Both the position numbers and the translations under genes were made by a program. The notes below the pieces were generated by a model that was not told the DNA's origin, did no database searches, and saw only the letters and a program-made list of their open reading frames with translations. DNA of 64,000 nucleotides, taken from positions 2,356,001 to 2,420,000 of the forward strand of contig OY725490.1 in assembly GCA_963281255.1 (NCBI GenBank), in the 5' to 3' direction. This DNA is from Aphrocallistes beatrix (lineage: Eukaryota > Porifera > Hexactinellida > Sceptrulophora > Aphrocallistidae). Positions 22,901-33,781 of the stretch are shown here, piece after piece. Position 1 is the stretch's first letter. Each line of letters begins with the position of its first letter.

Positions 22901-25900
22901 ACCTCCAATATAGATAGTCCTCAAAGTTTCAGAAATTTTACTCTACGAACAGAGGCGTATCTTACACCTATGTCGCCCGGGGCGGATGTATTTCATGCCG
23001 CCCCTCAACACATATTTCAACCTCAACTTAAAGTGTATTTATGAAACACAAGGTCAAGTGCCGCCTCCTATTAAGCGCCGCCCCCCCTAGCTACGCCACT
23101 GTCTACGAATATTCGAGTTATTAAAAGTCAATTATCACAATGTATTCATGATTTTAGGCAAAAATTACATTTTTTATTTGTTTTTTCTGAAAGTGGCTAT
23201 GGCCTTGTTTTGTAGCGTCAAATAATCTTATCTTGACATTGTATTTGTACTATTTCGACTAGAATTAGGACCTCAGTAAACCATGTGAGTATAAAATATA
23301 CGAATGAATACGCAAAACTTGAAAATATTGAAATGTGAATTTAGCCAACTGGTTGATAATTTTTCTAATTTAAAACTAACCATATAGTCTTCTAACACAA
23401 ATGTGTGAATACTTTCTGTCGCATTCAACTTTTTTCTTTATTCTATTTGTATCCACAATCATACATTTCGTTCCATTCTTAGAAATCCAGAAATATTCTC
23501 CAGATTCTCCAATCTGGTCTATCAAGTCTGTGACATTGTTCAGAATAGTTTCATCAGTTATATTCACTAACTTTCCATTATATTTTCTTCCACAGTCTTG
23601 TTCCGCTTTTATTTGATTACGATTCCCTGTAACTATCCAATAATATAAGTTACCATATGCCATTGATGTCATTCTGTTCCTTGGAGTATAATCTAGAGGA
23701 GACTCATGTTAGAATCAAACTATAAATGTAAACATTCAATCTCCTTCTTGAGATGACGATAGAATGGTAGTTGAGATGTTTGGACCAGATTTTTATTTGG
23801 TCTGGATTATAGGCTATAAAAATTGGTTTGTATTAGGAGAATTTTCCTAACGTCACAGTTATACTATAGCGGTCCGAATAAATGTGCCCCCTAGCTTATT
23901 AATTTATAGATTTTCTTTCCACCATCCGCGATTATTCACGCCCCCCCGTTTGTTAATTCATAAATTCACTTTGTTATAATTGCTATCTAAGACATATTTT
24001 AATCCGATTTATCGCATCACAAGGCCGTAGTCATCAGGTGTGAAGTGGTCCAGTTGAGACCAAGGAATTATCTAAGAGCGCGAGACGCTCCTTTAGGCAT
24101 AAGATTTTAAACTTCAAAGTGTTTAGGAGCGTGAAAATCCAGAATAATACCCATTTACCATATAAGATAATATTTTTTATCGATTTAGGCGTATTAAAAT
24201 TTAGAGGATTGAGATTAGGAGCGTATTTCTGGAGGGCAGTATAATACTCTGATTGAGACTGAAAAGTCCGATCGTACAAAATGGTCCCTTTTGAAGCTAA
24301 ATTGGTCAAAAGTGGTCAGATTGAAACCGGAAATCCATAACCAGTTGATATATATTTTTTGTCTCAATCCGAATGAAATGGTCTTTATACTAAGACACTC
24401 ACCACTCTGACATATATAATTGACTATTCCATTAGAGTGACACGTGCTATTTTCTTGAGTTCCATTTTCATGTATAAGAAGACATTCAGATTCATCTGGT
24501 CCTTGAATACCATTTTGCGAAGTTGCTAAGTTGAAATATCCAACTTGAGGAGTATAGTTATACATTCCGATGTTATGAAGCAGTTGTAGAGTAGGTCGGT
24601 TCAAGTTGGTACTCCAGATATTTATAAATAAACTGTTCAATACGGTATCATCTGATCTGTGTAGGACTCCATTTGTAGCTTTACACTCCATTTGAGCTAA
24701 GTTGAATGACTGATTAGATTGAGTGAATAATCTGTAACAAAATCCATCTCTGATAATATTGTATTTGTTTCTGCGACAATTGTATGTTCTGTTATATGTT
24801 GTTAATTCACCTAGAAGAGCTAACTTTTGAATTTTGCAATTTTTTAGAATAGTATTTATACAAGAATCCGCCTTTCAAGAGGGTTACATTCCTGTGAATT
24901 AGCGCGGATGGCAAATCTGCGTACGACGAACCTTTTACTGAGAAAACAGTTGCCTTGAATTTTAAACTTTAAGGCGATTTCATTTTTACTATATTTGTGA
25001 TTTCTAAATTTTAAAGTAGAATTAAATAACTCCAAATTATTATGGTTGGTCGAGTAGCTAAAATTTGTACGAGCTTTAAAATATTTCATTTCATTTCAGA
25101 ACCTATACACCCAGAAATATTTTTAAAAATCTAATCTAAAATTATCCGCACTCAAGAGTATAATCTCTTACGATTTAAGTGCATAAGGTCTAGGATGAGT
25201 TATAACTCAATACTTCGGATACTTCTTCGAAATGAGTACTGTGTAATACAAGTATGATACTATCGTAGGAAATACTAATTCATTTCTCTAGGATTTATTC
25301 ATATCAAAACCAAATCATGAAGTTGCATGAAAACAAAAATAAAGTCACATCTACAGCAGAAAAGAGGCTCAGAATCAAACCGATATACTTAACATATTTG
25401 TGTGAAGGACGACATATTATGTACATTATACATACGAGCCATGTCACCTCTCAGAGGAGCTACTCTAATTGATAGAAAAATAATAATCTTTATCTAATTA
25501 AGTACAATTCTTCCTATTATATTATATTCGTAGGTTGAACAAGAAACTCACCTCTCATACAAACGTAGCAGTTGAGTTTATCTTCACAGTTTCTCATTCT
25601 CCATCTCCCTAAGTAATTCATGTATCCACACAGAGGAGGTGTTTGTATGGGACAGCTGTTTGGATCCGATAAATTGAATTTTCCAATTTGCCAGGAATAT
25701 CCATTATTCTGTGTCAATCCAATCCAACACTGATTTCGAGATTTGCTTATAAGTGAACTGATTCTTCTACTTACGTAAAAGTTGGGTATTTCAGCCAAAT
25801 ATCCTGATTCATTACTGCATTTCTGTTCTGCTTCATTCCAGGTTACAGGAGTAGTGCTTTGGAATGCTTTGGAACAGATTCCACTTTCAACAGTCCAATC

Positions 25901-28900
25901 TGAACACACATCTATAGGAAACATTCAAAACTCATGAATCAGAATTTAACTTACACAAGCTGCTTCAAGCTAACAAATTATATAAATTCCTGACTAGTAC
26001 AAATAATAATTCGAAAATAAAAATTATTTTTTTGTTGAGATTGCCACTCATTTGACATATTATTTTTCGTTTAAGATAATTACATAATTTGGACACACTG
26101 AGGCATTATTATAAAGTTGGTGATAAAGAATAAGATAGAATCAGTTTGAAATGCTAGCTTAATACTTGGACAACATAATTTACTTAAATCAGGCTGTCAA
26201 ATCTTTCTTCGCAGAACAAATTAGAAACTGCTGAATACTTAAAAGTTGATTTCATTGTATCAATAAAATCATGATTATTGTCAAGATCTTAGTTAATGGT
26301 TCATGAGAATATTTTAGAATAGATGGATGACACTGAACTTACCTCTCTCACACACGAGAGAGTTACTACTCTCACAGCTCTGAGTGATCCACTTAGAATC
26401 ATTACCTCTAACAACCACACAATCTCCATCTTCACTAGGCTGACACACATCCCAGTTTGAGTATTGTAGAATTGTACCATCTGCTAATACAAAGTTATTA
26501 GTGTTTCCATCTCGTCTCAATCCAATCCAGTAGTTGTTCATATCATTTAAATTTCCACGGATATTATCTCTTATAAGATTCTTTGTTATTCTCGCTAACT
26601 GTCTTCCCAATCCTTTACAAGTTGAGTTAGCAGCATTCCAACTAACATTCATCTCAACCACTTCATAACAAAACCCATTGATTGCAACTGTATTTTCACA
26701 CACACGACTGTAGTTCTTCTCCGATTCGGTTGAGATATCTAAATTTTGATAAATCAGATAAGAATAGAAATTCCATTCGACTAATGACTCTTCTAGATAT
26801 TATATTATACATAGAATATATTTATTAAGATTGTACATATGCGAAAGAATTTTTTAATATTTCTGTCAATCTTACAAAAGTGATGGAAATAAATATGTTG
26901 TGGTGTGTAATATTTATAATTCTAATGCAATTACTTAATATTAGCATTAAGTAATGTACGAATTTCTATAGACTAGTACTAATGCAATTTTATATTAAAC
27001 ACAGTCAAGGTCGCTTAATATGAACATTCGTTTATTATAAACTCACCTTTTGGTCACAATTTCATTATTTACATAGGATTTGTATTGAATCAAGTCTGCT
27101 TAATGTAAAAATCTGTCTATTATAGACTCATTTTTTAGTCCCCTGGTAGTTCTCACTAAGCGGCCCTGACTGTAATATTACTTAGTTCTTACGTGTTGTA
27201 CTCCTTATCTGGCAAATATATTTTTGTTGAATGTTACAAGATTGATTATGAAGAGTTCCGTTCTTGTCCATTACAACACAACTATTACCCCCATTCTGAA
27301 TTGGTGTATATTCTCTCAAACCGTCGTTCCACATGTAATATCCTCTTAATCCAATCCAAAATCTGTCTTCTCCACCATTTAGTACAGTACTGAAATCATT
27401 CAGGATATTACTCAATGCTAAACTTCCTCCCATCTCCTCACACGTAGCACTAGCTTCTTCCCAACTCTTTGTGTCATCACTCACTTTATAATAGTAATCT
27501 GGACATGATTCAGTAGCTACAGATAAATTGGTTAATCAAACTAACATAATTGAAAAAGCATTATTTTTGTTAGAGTTTTGTGAAAATAATAAAAAAGATC
27601 CGCGATCTGTCGTAATTTAATATCAGATTGTGGTAAAATGTCAAACTTTACTTTCACTTTTAGATTATTCGTAAATGGAGGAAAATCTTCATCATATCTT
27701 TACTATGTGCCATTAAACACAATGTTATGTTTAGCATTTGATCTTAATGCAGCTTATACACTAGTAGTAGTAGTAAACATATTAATAAGAATAATTTGTG
27801 TGAGAAAGTCACTCCATATAAAAATTCTGTAAATTATTGATAATATACTTTGCATAGCTTCGAAGGAAAGCGATCCAGGTGCACATTTTCTCTAACTAAT
27901 GGGAAAAGCGGATTCCTTTTTGCAACGTCAAAAGCATCGATTCCTCTCTTTAATACACTAAAATTTGCGACTCATTGCTTCTTCATTAAATGTAGGTTAA
28001 TTTCCCATAAGAGAGCACGCCACATAGTTTTCTTTGTATTTTTAATGGAATTTGAATGTGTTTATCTATTTCATTATGGAAGTATTAATTAAAAATTTCC
28101 AATTATGGATCAGACGAACAAGGTGGGACTTTAACATGAATAATGTAACAAGTGATGATGTGACATAATTATGTAAGCATTAAAGTGGTGATTTAAAATA
28201 TAAGAACATTGTTATCCTAAGCAAAATGTAAAATTACCAGAAGTCAGAGTAGTACTATTAGTAGTTCTAATAGTTGTAGTATTAGTAGTAGAAGATGACA
28301 TTGCACACTGACATGAAGTTGAATCGTCTAAAAGAACACAAAACAGAGTAAACTTCTGTTTAGACAATTCTAAAAACAAATATTTATCTGGATTTTCAAT
28401 TCTGCATTAATCTGAGTAACTGGAATCTTTTGATAAGAATTGTCTTCAATCTTTTACTTTTAGATTTGTTTTTGATTAGTAAATGAGACATGCATTATAT
28501 TCACTCTACACAATACTTTTCACTAAAATTATTTATTAATTCTTACTTGTGTTCTTTCGTCTTTGACATAAAGAAAACGAGTAATTCTTGCTACATTCTT
28601 CAGCTATTAACTCCGAATAATTTCCTTGAACACGAACACATTTTCCTTCACCATCTTGAACTGATTTATTTTCAAGTCTAGTACCGTCAATCCATTCATA
28701 ATATTCTCTCAATCCAATCCAAAACGGAGAATGAACTGTTTCGCTTGAACTCAGATTGCTTAGTATTGTACTGGTATTGTTCAGTATGCTTCTCAGTGCT
28801 AAGCTTCCTCCCGAATTCTCACATTCAACATTAGCATCATCCCAATCGTACGAGGAGCTTGAATTCACAGAATAACAGAGGCCTGCACAAGATTCTCCAG

Positions 28901-29523
28901 CAACTAAATATATAATAATGAATAATACATGCGTATATTTGTCTTAGACGAATTGTTAGACTGAGGGTAATTTTTACTTTTTGTGAAAGTAGTCAGTTGC
29001 CAACATTTTTTGGGAATTATGGTATCATTATCACTTTTTTTATAATTACGTAAATCAATGTACGGCGCTACAATCTACTGTTATCCTTACTATCACCTGT
29101 TTTTAGGGGTGTGGATTTAAAATATTGCATTTTCGATCTTATGTTTGTAATTTTTTGCTTACAATACATTAATAAAGTCAACATTTGAAATAAATCAGTG
29201 GAAGTATCAATATTCATCACCTCAGTAGAGGTTTCTGAATTTGTCTACATTCCCAGGCGCCCGAAGGGAGATTCTATGAACATAAAGTGTTCGCTAGCTG
29301 TGCTACGCAAGTGCACTAAGTGAGATTGTATAACTAAATTCTGCTGTATACTATGTAGTGCATCTTGCTAGTGCTAATCATCAAAGAAATAATATTCAGG
29401 AAAATTGAAGAAATTATGTTTGTGAAAAGGAAAGTAGAATTAAATACTAATAAATGCATTACCTTGTATATAGAAGAAGCAACTTAGTAATAAGATAGCT
29501 ATACACCGTAGTAGTACTATCAT
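17799..29523 (-). CDS. Gene E: six-CTLD, three-FN3 adhesion GPCR
   Basis: Twelve proposed exons: 29463-29523, 28547-28903, 28238-28327, 27193-27516, 26343-26738, 25552-25911, 24403-24810, 23381-23692, 22555-22866, 22084-22461, 21714-22016 and 17799-19904. The product is about 1801 residues: signal peptide, CTLD1, a 30-residue Thr-rich linker, CTLD2-6, FN3-1 to FN3-3, GAIN with a noncanonical GPS, 7TM and a cytoplasmic tail of about 130 residues. All internal exons are phase 1-1. One extra base in the GAIN region (19550-19600) breaks the frame, so the gene is either a recent pseudogene or carries an assembly error. As a family, aGPCRs self-cleave in GAIN and signal through a tethered agonist; here a lectin/FN3 head would sense a surface or matrix ligand. 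Confidence 0.78.
20051..21713. repeat. Gene E intron with R1 halves around a fold-back element
   Basis: No exon seen. R1 sequence occupies about 20088-20345 and 21425-21705, on either side of a long palindromic element at 20360-21432. The R1 parts overlap in content (the CTGTTATNNTCGATATC region occurs on both sides), so this is not one clean insertion. Confidence 0.6.
20360..21432. mobile_element. 1-kb fold-back element (long hairpin)
   Basis: Two arms of about 520 bp are near-perfect inverted copies about a centre at 20898: TTTACGAGATATTCGACAA on the left and its complement TTGTCGAATATCTCGTAAA on the right, continuing out to CATAGCCTACT ends. The outer ends (AAGGCCTCA, GGGATGCR) resemble those of the P-like element at 30974-34027 (CAGGCCTCACAGTA, CAGGGATGCG), so it may be a non-autonomous relative. 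No protein is encoded. Confidence 0.75.
21714..22016 (-). CDS. Gene E exon 11: fibronectin III domain 3
   Basis: 303 nt, phase 1-1, a textbook-size FN3: PSGPPIDITLTVLSSTEIQI, then DWANN in place of the core Trp region, GFNISHRV and LIPNEEYIVTIAVVNTVSQG (the Y-x-V-x-V core of strand F). It precedes the GAIN exon, as adhesive modules do in aGPCRs. Confidence 0.8.
22084..22461 (-). CDS. Gene E exon 10: FN3 domain 2 with basic loop
   Basis: 378 nt, phase 1-1. FN3 strands: PPDSDALPFDPNEVVDIPAG, LIGYRCVYQG and ILPNYNYEVNVSAFNPVGET. An insertion of about 25 residues carries GFSRRRRSSNS, a run of four arginines that fits a proprotein-convertase (furin-type) site in an exposed loop. A broken copy of this exon lies at 30482-30765. 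Confidence 0.78.
22555..22866 (-). CDS. Gene E exon 9: FN3 domain 1
   Basis: 312 nt, phase 1-1. PDSPILWTAISDHSTSICLA, then the core Trp in AWQTP, SYFVTLSTI and LNYAVSVRAVNAIGMGAASN are the expected FN3 strands. It joins the lectin head to the FN3 stalk and has no counterpart in genes A-C. Confidence 0.8.
22950..23101. mobile_element. hAT-type MITE with 8-bp target duplication (copy 1)
   Basis: 152 bp with ends CAGAGGCGTA and TACGCCACTG, flanked on both sides by TCTACGAA (22942-22949 and 23102-23109). The CAGNGGCG terminus and 8-bp duplication are hAT hallmarks. The interior is GC-rich (GCCCGGGGCGGATG). It sits in the gene E intron between the CTLD6 and FN3-1 exons. A longer copy is at 41994-42283. 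Confidence 0.9.
23381..23692 (-). CDS. Gene E exon 8: CTLD6 (short)
   Basis: 312 nt, phase 1-1, the counterpart of gene F exon 7 with few changes (AEQDCGRKYNGKLVNI, YFWISKNGTKCMIVDTN, HICVRRLYG). It lacks the Ca2+-binding long loop. Acceptor CCTCTAG and donor GTTAG are conserved between the two genes. Confidence 0.75.
24060..24240. repeat. Repeat R5 in gene E intron 7
   Basis: Contains GCGAGACGCTCCTTTAGGCA and TGTTTAGGAGCGTGAAAAT, shared with copies near 3385-3480, 14320-14390 and 61115-61185. No gene content. Confidence 0.5.
24403..24810 (-). CDS. Gene E exon 7: CTLD5
   Basis: 408 nt, phase 1-1, aligned with gene F exon 6 along its whole length. Landmarks: GFCYRLFTQSNQSFNLAQME, ESECLLIHENGTQENSTC and YICQSG. 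It keeps the paired Cys of GFCYR, which gene F has changed to GFLYR, so F has lost one cysteine here. Confidence 0.75.
25552..25911 (-). CDS. Gene E exon 6: CTLD4
   Basis: 360 nt, phase 1-1. VTWNEAEQKCSNESGYLAEI, CWIGLTQNNGYSWQIG and NCYVCMRG are the CTLD core. It is nearly identical to gene F exon 5. Confidence 0.77.
26343..26738 (-). CDS. Gene E exon 5: CTLD3 with QPS motif
   Basis: 396 nt, phase 1-1. GFCYEVVEMNVSWNAANSTC, YWIGLRRDGNTNNF, VCQPSEDGDCVVVRG and SLVCERG. As in gene F, this is the only domain with a recognisable long-loop sugar motif (QPS in place of QPD). Confidence 0.78.
27001..27174. mobile_element. MITE with CAGTCARGGTCGCTTA ends (copy 2)
   Basis: The older twin of 9568-9738, with ends CAGTCAAGGTCGCTTA and TAAGCGGCCCTGACTG. 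It sits in the same intron (between the CTLD2 and CTLD3 exons), showing that genes E and F share an insertion made before they duplicated. Confidence 0.65.
27193..27516 (-). CDS. Gene E exon 4: CTLD2
   Basis: 324 nt, phase 1-1. ESCPDYYYKVSDDTKSWEEA, CEEMGGSLALSNIL, RFWIGLRGYYMWNDG and KYICQIR. Nearly the same as gene F exon 3; loop residues differ (NSCVVMDKNG against SGCADMDKNG). Confidence 0.77.
28238..28327 (-). CDS. Gene E exon 3: Thr/Ser-rich linker
   Basis: A 90-nt phase 1-1 exon between the CTLD1 and CTLD2 exons, too short to be called as an ORF. It encodes DSTSCQCAMSSSTTNTTT followed by more Thr/Ser/Asn. Acceptor TTTTAG and donor GTAATT are in the right phase. It is probably an O-glycosylated spacer; the two Cys (CQC) are unusual. 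No counterpart was found in gene F. Confidence 0.55.
28547..28903 (-). CDS. Gene E exon 2: CTLD1
   Basis: 357 nt, phase 1-1. AGESCAGLCYSVNSSSSYDW, VECENSGGSLALRSILNNTS, FWIGLREYYEWIDGT and FSLCQRRKN. It is more diverged from the A/B/C/F CTLD1 subtype than those are from one another, so the head domain of E has changed fastest. Confidence 0.77.
29463..29523 (-). CDS. Gene E exon 1: signal peptide
   Basis: 61 nt, MIVLLRCIAILLLSCFFYIQ, donor CAAG|GTAATG. TATA box CTATAAATAG lies at 29559-29568, 37 nt before the ATG. The upstream flank to about 30085 is paralogous to the flank of orphan locus D. Confidence 0.76.
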
Positions 29524-30139
29524 CTCAGTTGAGTACAATAAAATATATCTTTATACTTCTATTTATAGAGTCTAGATATACTCCTGATGAAAGTATGATT
29601 GAAGTTTGTGTATATGTCCATATCCAGTCAGTACAGCTTGTAGGCTAACATTGTGCAAGAAATCAAGGAATTGTACACATATTGAGTCAAGGCAACATAC
29701 TGAAACATTTTCCAACCTAAAGTGACGTTATAATTGGACCAATTTTAAAACAAGATTTGACGCATCAAATTAATTTCTAATTATTGGGCAAATTCTTACC
29801 ATGAAGCATCGGTGAAGTCAGGCGGAAAAGTTCTAGAAAGATTGACGATATCCTTTGTTAACATTCATGTCTTGGTTATGTACACTTGTAGATAACTAGC
29901 AATTACATGATTCTTTTGTTGTTATCAGCTTGTTCATTACCATTGCATGCTAAAAGAAACTCAATGGAGACGAGAGCATTTTCTAATCAAACAACCAGAT
30001 CTTACTGAATGCAGTGTAAAGAAAGAAATATTCCATAGTGCGAGATGCTACTTTAGGTGTATGATTTCTGTCTAAACATGTTTAAGGACACGAAATTTTG
30101 GAATATATCTTATACCATATCGTTATTTATTGAGCGTGA

Positions 30140-30765
30140 TTAGAGAAACATCGTGAACAAGCCAAGAGAATCAGAAACTTGAACGATTTGAATATGAACT
30201 TGCCAAACCCATTAGAAGATTACCTGGATTTTGAAAACCAAAACTCCTGGATTGAACATTCCCTAAAATAAACTATACATCACTAAATGCTGATCATCGT
30301 TAAGAAATAAATTTTAGGTTTTGCGATTATTAACTCATATTATTCTTATTTTCTATCAATGTTACATTTAAATGCGATGGGTCGGCACATAAACTGACTC
30401 AAAATGACATTCTTGAGTTCATTCGAACGCTGGTTAGAAGTTTCTGTTTTCCTTTTGAACAGCCTCTCTCTTACAAGAGAATATTATTCAAAATGAGCGC
30501 CTGGGAATCGGGAGGAAAGTTTTGAGTTTGTACATCTGTCATAGCTACTATTACATTGGTGCTGCTTCTTCTCTTCTTCTTGAAAAACCATTTAAACTTC
30601 CCTGCAACAGAAAACCCTGATAGACACAGCGATAACCAATGAGTGATCCATTGAGTATTGACTCTGAAATCGTAGGTATTGTTAGAGAAAGTCTGGTAGG
30701 ACCTGCAGGTATGTCGACTACCTCATTAGGATCAAATGGTAAAGCATCAGAATCCGGAAGAGCTA
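30140..30765 (-). pseudogene. Relic of an aGPCR gene (FN3-2 fused to 7TM tail)
   Basis: About 30482-30765 is a damaged copy of gene E exon 10 (PDSDALPFDPNEVVDIPAG, LIGYRCVYQG, then a shortened basic run SRRREEA). It is followed at 30411-30478 by a fragment matching the gene E 7TM tail (18205-18265), and then at about 30240-30400 by sequence like the 3' flank of gene A (44120-44300). FN3-3, GAIN and nearly all of 7TM are deleted. Not functional. Confidence 0.7.
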
Positions 30766-31674
30766 TATACAAGATAATGTGTTTGTATTCCAGTATGCAG
30801 TTGTACATGTGTGATGAAATTCAATATTATTTCAATGACAATTATCCTTCATTTTGTAATCCGTATAGAGCTAAATTATAATTAAAATTCTCTCTTGGAT
30901 CATGTTGATTCACAGGATTCTTATCTTACATAACCATGTATGGTTTTAGTATAGCTCTATATTAGGGTGCTCCATGGCCTACTTAACTCAGGCCTCACAG
31001 TAGAATGTGAAATTTGGACCAGGGATGCGATCGAAGCCGAACAATGAAATACCTACTTTTCAATATTTCGTGGCAATTTTAGTACATAATGATTTGAGTG
31101 ATAGCCTTGAGCGTTCACATTTGATCTAACCCTCATTAATTTCTATTTTAAATGTCTCCATCATACTATACTATATTGAGTATTGAAGTGATATATATAT
31201 ATTTCATTTAAATAATTGAAGTAAACAAGACAATACTATTACAATCACAGTTAATAATGTATTAAAACAGTTTTACAATACATAAACTTTCTTTCGATCA
31301 TTTTAGCGCTGTTGTTGTCTCCGATTAACAAATTGAGGGTTGAGTTACTGGTATGTGAGAAAGGTTGGCCGTGCTTACAGCTGAACTAAATAAAGAAAAA
31401 TAAAATAACACATACTATATTAAAATATTAGGATATCAAGAGTTAAATTTTTTCAATTTACGTTCTTCAATTCCTCTACATACTACCATGGAATTCTAAT
31501 TTTTTACTTTATTAGCTATCATACAATTTCATGAAACAAATAACAACCTACGTAGAATCGAAAAACGAGGAATATTGTAGGAAGGACATGTATTTTCCCA
31601 GGCATCACAATCATTGCTATCTACTATGTATTGAGTTTAAAGCAAGCTCGACTAGAATTTTTCTCGCTGGCCCT

Positions 31675-31926
31675 TCATGGTAACAGACGAACAATGCAGG
31701 ACCATTTTTTCTGAAGGCTAGAGACCATGATAGCAATTACAGTTTTCGTAGGATTATCTGGACATATATTGGATCCTATAATTTTGCCTCCCTTGTATGA
31801 TATACCGGGTTTTACGTGAATTTCATCCATTTGAAGGATGACATGTTTTTGTTCATTCGAAAAAGAACACGTTGCTTGCCTCAGGAATGGAAAGAATTCA
31901 TTTTCGAGCCCAAATGAAGAGTACAA
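31675..31926 (-). pseudogene. P-element/THAP9-like transposase fragment
   Basis: Contains LQMDEIHVKPGISYKGGKII, matching the family pattern in which a catalytic Asp is followed by MxIKxGxxYxxxxGxxxG. The frame is short (83 residues) and the upstream frame is broken. A relic of the transposon described above. Confidence 0.65.
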
Positions 31927-32055
31927 TTTTTAAAGTATTGAAGTGAGGAAGTGATAGGCAAGGAATGTGCTGGAGATACTATAACAAGCTGCCGAGATCA
32001 GATGTGTTTTAAGAGATAATATTTGTGTGAGTATGTTGTATCTACGTCTATTTTT

Positions 32056-32892
32056 GGGATACGGACAGTTCGTTACACGGACACTTCGTTACACGGACAC
32101 TTCGTTACATGGACACTTCGTTACATGGACAGTTCGTTACATGGACAGTTCGTTACATGGACAGTTCGTTACATGGATATTTCAACATGAAGTCTCTGAG
32201 GAAGCAAACAATTTTTTGAGAGATCTCCTGCGAACTCTTACAAATTAAGTGTTAAATTCACTTTCAATTATTCTATTAGAATGTGCCTTTACTACTCACT
32301 CTGGCTTCTAATTGTTTTGTGGTTGTCAAATGTGACCATTTCAAATGTGACCAAAAGTGAGCAGAATAAACATTGTGAAGTATATGCTGCGAGTAATTGG
32401 TGATGTTACCCATTGGCAGTGTGAAAAGAGAGATTCTTGTAAAGCGAGGATACATACTAAAGGTAGTGTAATCATCAAACGCACCAATGAACATCTTCAT
32501 GATGCAGAGATGACACATATTCGTAATTTGGAAGTAAAGGTTGGGATAAAACGGAGAGCGAGAGAGAGTAATGATCCTGTTCATCATATTGTTGGTGATG
32601 AGCTTCAAGATGCAGCAACGGAAACTGTAGTCAAACTTCCAAAAATAGATAGTCTTAAGCGCACGATACGACGAAGGGTCCATGTAACGAACTGTCCATG
32701 TAACGAACTGTCCATGTAACGAAGTGTCCTGTAACGAAGTGTCCTGTAACGAAGTGTCCGTGTAACGAAGTGTCCGTGTAACGAAGTATCCAGTAACGAA
32801 CTGTCCATGTAACGAACTGTCCATGTAACGAACTGTCCATGTAACGAAGTGTCCGTGTAACGAAGTGTCCAGTAACGAACTGTCCGTATTCC
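32056..32892 (+). mobile_element. Mutator-like element with tandem-repeat ends and FLYWCH finger
   Basis: 837 bp flanked by the perfect 10-bp direct repeat GTCTATTTTT (32046-32055, 32893-32902). The ends are arrays of a 16-bp unit (GGACAGTTCGTTACAT and variants), pointing inwards from the left (32056-32178) and in the opposite sense on the right (32678-32892), so the element folds back. Between them lies a FLYWCH-type zinc-finger frame. A 10-bp duplication and a FLYWCH domain both fit the MULE superfamily. The catalytic part is absent, so it is non-autonomous. Confidence 0.75.
32357..32680 (+). CDS. FLYWCH-type zinc-finger fragment in MULE
   Basis: Frame with WQCEKRDSCKARIHTKG followed by NEHLHDAE: the W-x-C...C...H-x-H pattern of FLYWCH fingers, then a basic region (KRRARES). 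There is no downstream transposase and the frame runs into the terminal repeat array. It may be a captured or remnant DNA-binding module. Confidence 0.6.
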
Positions 32893-33406
32893 GTCTATTT
32901 TTGGGAACAAGACTGTTTCTAATTGGCATTGAATGAATTGGAGTCGACAAATTTCTGGATGCTTAGATGTTTCCACATCCGAACTGGTATGCATAATATC
33001 AATGGCTTGTTGGATATGAACATTCGCTGATGATATATGGGAAGCAGTACATATATTCAGAATTCTTAGATGGCTCACATTGATAAGGCGCACTAGAAAT
33101 TTCATTCACAAGTAATTCAAGTTGTCGAATATCACTTAGGCAACTGAGCGAATGTAGAAAAATCACATTTTTACAAAAGGCCTTGATAAAAAGATCGAAC
33201 GTTACTACCAAATAAACATCAACTAGTATACTAGAATTATCTAAACTAGGACGCATAAAATCAAGCTATGTTCATCTGGGTACCATAATGACCAGGTTTT
33301 AGGTAAAGAAATAAGTGATAACTTACCTTGCATTTCCTGGAAGCAGCTAACCTTGAATCTCTCTTTTTCTTCTGGATCAGATCTCAGGCTAAGTAAGTGT
33401 CAAAGC

Positions 33407-33781
33407 TTAATTGAGGAATTCGTCATCTTTTGAGTCGAGAGACCGACGACTTCGCTTAGCTGCAGATTGGGAGTGGTATGAGGGACATCTTGGTAGAAAG
33501 ACTGGTACAGCATCATCCTTCAGCTTTGGGTTCACTCTAGGGATTCCGCGAAAAGTACTTTCTCCGTTGGGAACCTTGTGCGTATACTCGATATCTTCAG
33601 TCCTAAAGTGCTTCACGCAGACGTAAACAGCCTTTAACTCGTCTATATCATCTCTGCGGAGTGCCCGAACCAAAGCGTGTCTAAGTTGATCTGGTTTCTG
33701 TGGCATCTTGAAAAGAGACACGATCTTCAGACTTGTAGTTACACTTGCAGCCAGGTGCCGAGCAACTGGTCGGCATTTCAA
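33407..33781 (-). pseudogene. THAP-domain N-terminus of P-like transposase
   Basis: Includes LFKMPQKPDQLRHALVRAL, YVCVKHFRTEDIEY (C-x2-HF-x-x-E/D signature) and KLKDDAVPVFLP (the AVPxxF box), in THAP order. The invariant Trp before the ALRR segment is replaced and the first zinc-ligand pair is weak. THAP domains bind the ends of P-type transposons. The coding frame continues only in fragments. Confidence 0.7.

Noticed and set aside
32655-33105. Minus-strand frames rich in RYMDSSLHGQFVT repeats
   Set aside because: Translations of the 16-bp terminal arrays of the Mutator-like element, not proteins.
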